Origin: Chloroflexota bacterium
GTDB taxonomy: Bacteria; Chloroflexota; Anaerolineae; UBA4142
Length of the DNA stretch: 20,750 bases
Direction: 5' to 3'
Assembly: GCA_023380675.1 (NCBI GenBank)
Contig: JAMCRS010000067.1
Location: 1-20,750 of the forward strand
The notes below the pieces were generated by a model. The model did no database searches. It saw only the letters and a program-made list of their open reading frames with translations, and was not told the origin of the DNA. Positions 14,912 through 20,750 of the stretch are shown here, one piece after another. Each line of letters opens with the position of its first letter. Positions within the stretch are counted from its first letter, which is position 1. The translations under genes and the position numbers were made by a program.

Positions 14912-15745
14912 ATGAACCTGAACGAAGTGACAATGGCGTACGACCTTACCGGCAAGACCGTCGTGGTCACCGGCGGCGCGGGGGTACTGGGCGGCGAAAT
15001 CGCGTGCGCGCTCGCCGGCTGCAATGCAAACGTCGCGATCCTGGATCGCGATCCAGGCCCGGCTGAACGCCTCATGCCGCGCCTTCGATCGGGCGTAGGT
15101 CGCGCGATCGTCGTCCGCGGAGATGTTCTTGACGTGAGCACGCTGCGCCACGCCGAGGAGCAGATAGTGCGGGAATTTGGGCAAGTCGATTGCTTGGTGA
15201 ATGCGGCGGGCGGGAACAGACCTCAAGCCACCACCAGCCCCGATCTCTCCTTCTTCGACTTGCCGATCGACGCACTGCGCTGGGTGTTCGATCTAAACAT
15301 CGTCGGCACGATGCTGCCTTGCCAGGTCTTTGGCAAACAAATGGCGCAGCGCGGTGAGGGCGTCATCTTGAACATCTCGTCGATGAATGCGTTCCGACCA
15401 CTCACGCGATCAAGAGTGGAATTTTTGGCCAAGTCCGGCGTCAGCAATTTTACGCAATGGCTTGCGGTGCACATGGCGCAGGAATACTCGCCGCGGATTC
15501 GCGTCAACGCCATCGCGCCCGGTTTCTTCCTGACTGCGCAGAACCAGTTTCTGCTCACCGAGGAAGAGACGGGAAGACTGACGCCGCGCGGGGAAGCGAT
15601 CATCGCGCATACGCCGATCGCGCGGTTTGGCAGGCCGGAGGACCTTCTCGGCGCAGCTTTGTGGCTGCTCTCGCCGGCGTCGGCGTTTGTCACCGGCATC
15701 ATTGTACCGATCGACGGTGGGTTCTCAGCCTACAGCGGCGTCTGA
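14912..15745 (+). CDS. SDR-family oxidoreductase, D-mannonate oxidoreductase-like, catalytic Tyr position is Glu
   Basis: A 277-residue classical short-chain dehydrogenase/reductase. The Rossmann motif TGGAGVLG is at 20-27, NAAGGNRP at 98-104 and NISSMNAFRPLT at 154-165. The C-terminus, with RVNAIAPGFFLT and the ending VPIDGGFSAYSGV, resembles SDRs annotated as D-mannonate (fructuronate) oxidoreductases. The S-Y-K catalytic set is altered: with Ser157 and Lys174 in place, the residue 13 after Ser and 4 before Lys is E170 (SRVEFLAK), where Tyr is expected. Flanks on both sides stay canonical, so the change is local. I chose ATG 14912 because GGAG lies 6 bases upstream; ATG 14933 (MAYDLTGK) and TTG 14900 are alternatives. 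It is separated from the transporter by a remnant gene, so shared function is uncertain; a uronate or aldonate substrate would fit a sugar pathway. Confidence 0.85.
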   Translation: MNLNEVTMAYDLTGKTVVVTGGAGVLGGEIACALAGCNANVAILDRDPGPAERLMPRLRSGVGRAIVVRGDVLDVSTLRHAEEQIVREFGQVDCLVNAAGGNRPQATTSPDLSFFDLPIDALRWVFDLNIVGTMLPCQVFGKQMAQRGEGVILNISSMNAFRPLTRSRVEFLAKSGVSNFTQWLAVHMAQEYSPRIRVNAIAPGFFLTAQNQFLLTEEETGRLTPRGEAIIAHTPIARFGRPEDLLGAALWLLSPASAFVTGIIVPIDGGFSAYSGV

Positions 15746-15964
15746 TCATCCACCCCCGCCGTCTACCGAGGTCCGCGACCTCTCAATCGAATCGTCTCTG
15801 GCTCCGTCCGCTTTCCCTTCATCGGGCGTCGCGTCGAACCACATGAACGTGCCGCGTGCCAATAATATTGCGAGACACAAGTTACGGGGCGGCGATCAGC
15901 GTCTACCATTCCTCTCCTTCTCACGGAAACCCGCTCTTGCGTTGCTGCTATGCTCATCCCCCAA

Positions 15965-16002
15965 TAAAAAATGGGCGACGCAATCCATGCGATGCGTCGC
16001 CC
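15965..16002 (-). terminator. Intrinsic terminator of the gcv operon
   Basis: GGGCGACGCA (15973-15982) and TGCGTCGCCC (15993-16002) form a perfect 10-bp stem with a 10-base loop. Read on the minus strand, the stem is followed by an A and a run of T (complement of 15965-15970). It lies 21 bases past the gcvPB stop. The rest of 15746-16023 holds no gene. A small GAGGTC-CGC-GACCTC hairpin at 15768-15782 just after the SDR stop lacks a U-tract and is at best a weak plus-strand terminator. Confidence 0.88.
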
Positions 16003-16023
16003 GGGCATCACCTTCTTATGAAA

Positions 16024-17490
16024 TCAACCTTTATAACACAGGACCGGCTCACGGGCGGCCTTGACATCGTCGAGACGACTGACGGGAGCATTGTGCGGGG
16101 CGTCGTGTAAGAGTTCCGGCGCCGTTCTCGCCTCCTCGGCGATCTTGAGCAATGCGTCCGCAAACTCGTCCAGACTCTCCCGCGATTGAGTCTCGGTAGG
16201 CTCGATCATGATGCACTCTGGCACGATGAGCGGAAAGTAAATCGTCGGCGGATAGAACCCATAGTCTTCGATCCGCTTGGCGATGTCGAGCGTATGCACG
16301 CCGTGTTGTTCCACGAATGGGGTGCCCGTGAGCACGAATTCGTGCTTGCAGCGGCGATCGCCGTACGGCGCGCTGTAGGTATTCTTCAGGCGCGCGAGAA
16401 GATAGTTCGCGTTGACCACAGAGTTCTCCGCAATTTCCCGCAGGTGCTCTTTGCCGAACGACCGGATGTATACGTAAGCACGCACGAGCGCGAGGAAATT
16501 GCCGTAAAACGATTTGACGCGGCCCACCGACTTTTTTGGCATCGAGAGCTCATAGTGCGCTTTGGCGCCGGCGCCTTTTTTTGCCGCGATCGGACCGGGC
16601 AGGAACTGCGCAAGGTCCTTGCGGACCATCACCGGGCCTGCGCCCGGACCGCCGCCCCCGTGAGGGACCGAGAACGTCTTGTGCAGGTTGCTGTGCATGA
16701 CGTCGAAACCGAGGTCCCCCGGCCGGGCGACCCCGACGATGGCATTGAGGTTTGCCCCGTCGCCGTAGACCAGACCGCCGGCGTCGTGGACGATCCGGCA
16801 GACCTCCTCGACGTTTTCTTCGAATAGCCCCAAAGTGTTAGGGTTCGTGACCATCATGCACACGGTCTGTTCGTCCGCGAGTCGTCGCAAATCGTCCAGA
16901 TCGACGTTGCCGCGGCGATCGGACTTGACCTGGACCACCTGGAATCCGCTCATGGAGGAAGTGGCCGGATTCGTCCCGTGCGCAGAATCCGGCACGAGTA
17001 CCTTGACCCGTTTCAAGTCGCCGCGAGATCGATGATACGCGCGGATGACGAGTACGCCCGTCAGCTCACCCTGCGCTCCGGCGGCGGGCTGGAGCGTCAC
17101 GCCCGGCAGCCCAGAGATCGCGCCTAGGTATTCCTGCAGTTCGTACATCAGTTGCAGCGCACCCTGAACGGAGTCGGCATCCTGATAGGGGTGGATCTGT
17201 GCCAACCCGCGCAGCTTGACCGCCTCTTCGTTCATCTTGGGGTTGTACTTCATCGTGCACGACCCGAGCGGGTAGATCCCCAGGTCGACGCAATAGTTCT
17301 TCTGCGAGAGCCGCGTGAAATGGCGCACGACGTCGACTTCAGACACTTCCGGCAGACGCAGCTCCTTGCGCATCAGCTTGTCTGGCAGCTGGGTGGTCGG
17401 AACGTCGCATTTGGGAAGCGCGGCGCCAGTCCGGTCGGGACTGGACAACTCGTATATCAACGGTTCGGGCTTGTCGGATGCGATAGACAT
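16024..17490 (-). CDS. gcvPB: Glycine dehydrogenase (decarboxylating) subunit 2
   Basis: A 488-residue C-terminal-half subunit of the glycine cleavage P protein, which decarboxylates glycine with pyridoxal phosphate and passes the aminomethyl group to GcvH. It has GIYPLGSCTMKYNPK (71-85), DSAHGTNPATSSMSG (168-182) and NPNTLGLFE (217-225). The PLP lysine is K271 in SNLHKTFSVPHGGGGPG. Length is normal for the two-gene form. ATG 17490 has AAGGAG 7 bases upstream. It is the last gene of gcvT-gcvH-gcvPA-gcvPB, separated from gcvPA by 66 bases and followed by an intrinsic terminator. All catalytic landmarks are intact. Confidence 0.96.
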   Translation of the reverse strand: MSIASDKPEPLIYELSSPDRTGAALPKCDVPTTQLPDKLMRKELRLPEVSEVDVVRHFTRLSQKNYCVDLGIYPLGSCTMKYNPKMNEEAVKLRGLAQIHPYQDADSVQGALQLMYELQEYLGAISGLPGVTLQPAAGAQGELTGVLVIRAYHRSRGDLKRVKVLVPDSAHGTNPATSSMSGFQVVQVKSDRRGNVDLDDLRRLADEQTVCMMVTNPNTLGLFEENVEEVCRIVHDAGGLVYGDGANLNAIVGVARPGDLGFDVMHSNLHKTFSVPHGGGGPGAGPVMVRKDLAQFLPGPIAAKKGAGAKAHYELSMPKKSVGRVKSFYGNFLALVRAYVYIRSFGKEHLREIAENSVVNANYLLARLKNTYSAPYGDRRCKHEFVLTGTPFVEQHGVHTLDIAKRIEDYGFYPPTIYFPLIVPECIMIEPTETQSRESLDEFADALLKIAEEARTAPELLHDAPHNAPVSRLDDVKAAREPVLCYKG

Positions 17491-17556
17491 GGATGCTCCT
17501 TGGTCGTAACGGGAACGTGGCGAATGGACCGATAAGGTGATAATCCAGCAGCGGCT

Positions 17557-18927
17557 CTAGCCTCGTCGCTTGTTTTTTCCTTTTCGGCCCACATTTCCCA
17601 GCGCCCGCGCAAAATCGTCGATCTGCTCCCGGGTGTTCATCTCCGTGACGGCGACGAGCATCGCGTGACCGAGGTGGCCGTATTCCTTGGACAGATCGTA
17701 GCCGCCAATGATCTTGTGCTCGCGCAAGGCGGCGTTGATCTCACGCACCGGTCGTGGACACTCGACGACGAACTCGTTGAAGAATTCCTGCTTGAGGTCC
17801 ACGTGATACCCCTGCACTCGATTGATCTTTGAGGCGGCATAGTGGGCCTTGTGATAGCACAACTCTGCCACATCGCGCAGCCCGGCCTTGCCCAGCGTCG
17901 AGAGATAAACGCACGCGGCCAGCGCGTTCAGCGCCTGGTTCGTGCAAATGTTCGAGGTGGCGTGCTCGCGCCGGATGTGCTGCTCGCGCGGCTGCAGCGT
18001 CAGCACAAACCCGCGTCGGCCTTGCGTGTCGGTCGTTTCCCCGACCAAACGGCCGGCCATCCGGCGGATGAACTTGCTCTTCGTGGCAAACATCCCGAGG
18101 TACGGCCCGCCGAATGCAACCGGATTCCCGAGTGACTGGCCTTCGGCGACGACGACGTCCGCGCCGTACTCACCCGGCGGCTCGTAGAGACCGAGCGAGA
18201 TCGGATAGACCGAGACGATGAACAGTGCTCTTGCGGCGTGGACGCGTTCGGCCGCCGCGCGCAAGTCGCGCATGCGTCCGAGAAAATCCGGATTGGCGAC
18301 GATGACGCAGGCTGTGCGGGTTGGCACAGATCCACCCCGCATCTGGTCAAAGCCCTTGCTCGTGTCCTCGTCCCCCGTGATCTCCACATCCTGGCCCGAA
18401 AGGTAGGTGCGGATCGTCGCTCGATATTCCGGATGCAGCGTCGAACAGACGAGCACGCGATTGCGGCCCGGCAGTTGGTGCAGCGCGAGAATGGCGGCCT
18501 CGGCCGCGGCGGTCGCGCCGTCGTAGTGCGACGCGTTCGCGGCATCCATTCCCGTCAAGTCGCAGATCATCGACTGGTATTCGAAGATCGTCTGGAGCGT
18601 TCCCTGGCTGATTTCGGCCTGATACGGCGTGTACGCCGTGTAGAACTCGGATCGGAAGATCAGGTGCGGCACCGTCGCCGGAATGAAATGGTTGTAAGCG
18701 CCTGCGCCGAGAAAACACGCGTTTTCGACCAGATTCGAGTTCCGCATCGCCATCATCGCGATCTCGCGTGACAGCTCCAGCTCGGACATCGCGCTGGGCA
18801 GGTCCATCTTTGGATAACGCGCCGATGCAGGCACGTCCGCGAACAATTCGTCAACCGAAGCCGCGCCGATGGTCTTGAGCATCTCGGCGCGGTCGGCGTC
18901 TGTATTGGGGATGAAACGGTGGCTCAT
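17557..18927 (-). CDS. gcvPA: Glycine dehydrogenase (decarboxylating) subunit 1
   Basis: A 456-residue N-terminal-half subunit of the P protein, forming the heterotetramer with GcvPB. The start MSHRFIPNTDADRAEML is diagnostic. FLGAGAYNHFIPATV, YTPYQAEISQGTLQ, FEYQSMICDLTGMDAANAS and REQHIRREHATSNICTNQAL occur in the expected order. The C-terminus ends in a short basic tail (GRKGKNKRRG). A GAGGA ribosome site precedes ATG 18927. The gap to gcvH (18928-19104) is unusually rich in hairpin-forming GC sequence. The split form occurs in Chloroflexota, Firmicutes, Thermotogae and archaea. Confidence 0.96.
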   Translation of the reverse strand: MSHRFIPNTDADRAEMLKTIGAASVDELFADVPASARYPKMDLPSAMSELELSREIAMMAMRNSNLVENACFLGAGAYNHFIPATVPHLIFRSEFYTAYTPYQAEISQGTLQTIFEYQSMICDLTGMDAANASHYDGATAAAEAAILALHQLPGRNRVLVCSTLHPEYRATIRTYLSGQDVEITGDEDTSKGFDQMRGGSVPTRTACVIVANPDFLGRMRDLRAAAERVHAARALFIVSVYPISLGLYEPPGEYGADVVVAEGQSLGNPVAFGGPYLGMFATKSKFIRRMAGRLVGETTDTQGRRGFVLTLQPREQHIRREHATSNICTNQALNALAACVYLSTLGKAGLRDVAELCYHKAHYAASKINRVQGYHVDLKQEFFNEFVVECPRPVREINAALREHKIIGGYDLSKEYGHLGHAMLVAVTEMNTREQIDDFARALGNVGRKGKNKRRG

Positions 18928-18974
18928 GGATTCCTCACATTGACAAACGGGGTCAATTCGGAATCGGTCAATCT

Positions 18975-19045
18975 CCGCCGCCAGTGACGGCGGAACGCTG
19001 TCGGGGACGACGGCACGCCTTCGGCGACGACCGGACGCCGTCCGG
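18975..19045 (-). promoter_or_regulatory. Hairpin-rich spacer between gcvH and gcvPA
   Basis: The 177-base spacer includes CCGCCG/CGGCGG (18975-18980 with 18988-18993, 7-base loop) and CCGGAC/GTCCGG (19031-19036 with 19040-19045, 3-base loop), with a CGCC-TTC-GGCG mini-hairpin between them. None has a U-tract on the minus strand, so they are unlikely to be full terminators. They may stabilise or partly attenuate the message between gcvH and gcvPA, or be GC-rich intergenic filler. Confidence 0.35.
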
Positions 19046-19104
19046 ATGGACGGCCGGCTCTCGGCGCCGTTCAGCGTATGCGGATTGGCCGGTCGACGGA
19101 TCGC

Positions 19105-19512
19105 CTAGTGTATCTCCCCGGATTCGATTTTCTTTTGATAGGTCGCTGCGTCCATGAGCTTGTCCGCTTCGTTTGCGTTGCTCGGCCGGACCTTGACGAA
19201 CCAACCGCTGCCCAATGCGTCCTTGTTCACTGTCTCCGGCGAAGATGCAAGCTGCTCGTTGATCGCCTCTACCTTGCCGCTGATCGGCGCAAAAACGTCA
19301 CTGGCGGCCTTGACCGACTCGACGACACCCAACGCTTTCCCTGCCTCGAGCACGGCACCGACCGCCGGAAGTTCGACGAAAACCACGTCCCCCAACTGGT
19401 CCTGCGCATAGTCCGATATGCCGATCACCGCCAAGTCTCCTTCCATCTTGACCCATTCGTGCGAACCGGCATATTTGCGGTCCGATGCGTAGTTGATTTT
19501 TTTGTCAGACAT
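19105..19512 (-). CDS. gcvH: Glycine cleavage system H protein
   Basis: A 135-residue lipoyl carrier that shuttles the aminomethyl intermediate between the P, T and L proteins. HEWVKMEGDLAVIGISDYAQ (19-38) and LGDVVFVELP are hallmark H-protein segments. The lipoylated lysine is K68 in the VESVKAASD motif. Length is typical (about 125-135). An AAAGGAGA ribosome site lies just before ATG 19512. It is the second gene of the operon, 96 bases after gcvT. No lipoate ligase or lipoamide dehydrogenase (L protein) gene is in the window. Confidence 0.96.
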   Translation of the reverse strand: MSDKKINYASDRKYAGSHEWVKMEGDLAVIGISDYAQDQLGDVVFVELPAVGAVLEAGKALGVVESVKAASDVFAPISGKVEAINEQLASSPETVNKDALGSGWFVKVRPSNANEADKLMDAATYQKKIESGEIH

Positions 19513-19608
19513 GCGAGTCTCCTTTCAATCGTAGCGTTTGATTTGTCCCGTCGTGCGTTCTGGCCTTGCCCATTCGCGGACGGATTTGCTGGCCTTGTCG
19601 GCCTGGCG

Positions 19609-20750
<1,142 letters not shown>

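Noticed and set aside
15040..15057. 18-bp perfect palindrome inside the SDR gene
   Set aside because: It is fully explained by the codons of ILDRDPG, and one such palindrome in 20 kb is not very improbable by chance. No regulatory context.

Overview
The window reads as a GC-rich bacterial contig, most likely from the Chloroflexota. The best clue is the solute-binding lipoprotein at 10986-12398: after its lipobox cysteine it has a Thr/Pro-rich linker containing VVEVTRVVEGTPQTVV, a style very common in Chloroflexota binding proteins. The split two-gene glycine decarboxylase (gcvPA/gcvPB) fits but is not specific. No rRNA, tRNA, CRISPR array, transposase or transcription regulator is visible. 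Both ends of the window are fold-back inverted copies of nearby sequence, so the window is probably a whole contig with artefactual termini.

Region 1 (2-10771, + strand) is a tightly packed, probably co-transcribed cluster. It holds three URO-D-fold (methyltransferase-type) proteins, a LarA-family nickel-pincer racemase homologue, two MttB-family methyltransferases without in-frame amber codons, three xylose-isomerase-like TIM-barrel epimerases and one corrinoid (B12) protein. From 2263 to 10125 the gene order is mirrored on one strand: URO-D, MttB, TIM, TIM, TIM, MttB, URO-D. I infer a corrinoid-dependent demethylation pathway coupled to isomerisation or racemisation of the carbon skeleton. 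Its substrate cannot be read from the sequence.

Region 2 (10986-14400, + strand) encodes a CUT1-type carbohydrate ABC importer: a lipoprotein and two permeases, with no ATPase gene. A strong hairpin lies between the lipoprotein and the first permease. It is followed by the C-terminal remnant of an EamA/DMT transporter (14481-14690), about 220 bases with no gene, and an SDR oxidoreductase resembling D-mannonate oxidoreductases (14912-15745). At the position of the catalytic Tyr the SDR carries Glu.

Region 3 (16024-20700, - strand) is a convergent glycine cleavage operon, gcvT-gcvH-gcvPA-gcvPB, ending in an intrinsic terminator at 15965-16002. The gcvT 5' end is corrupted by the fold-back. The operon may be housekeeping. 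It could also link to Region 1 through tetrahydrofolate one-carbon units, but nothing in the sequence proves this.

The combination of a sugar-type importer, isomerases, a LarA-like racemase and corrinoid methyltransferases suggests use of a methylated carbohydrate-like or hydroxy-acid compound. That is an inference, not a demonstrated function.
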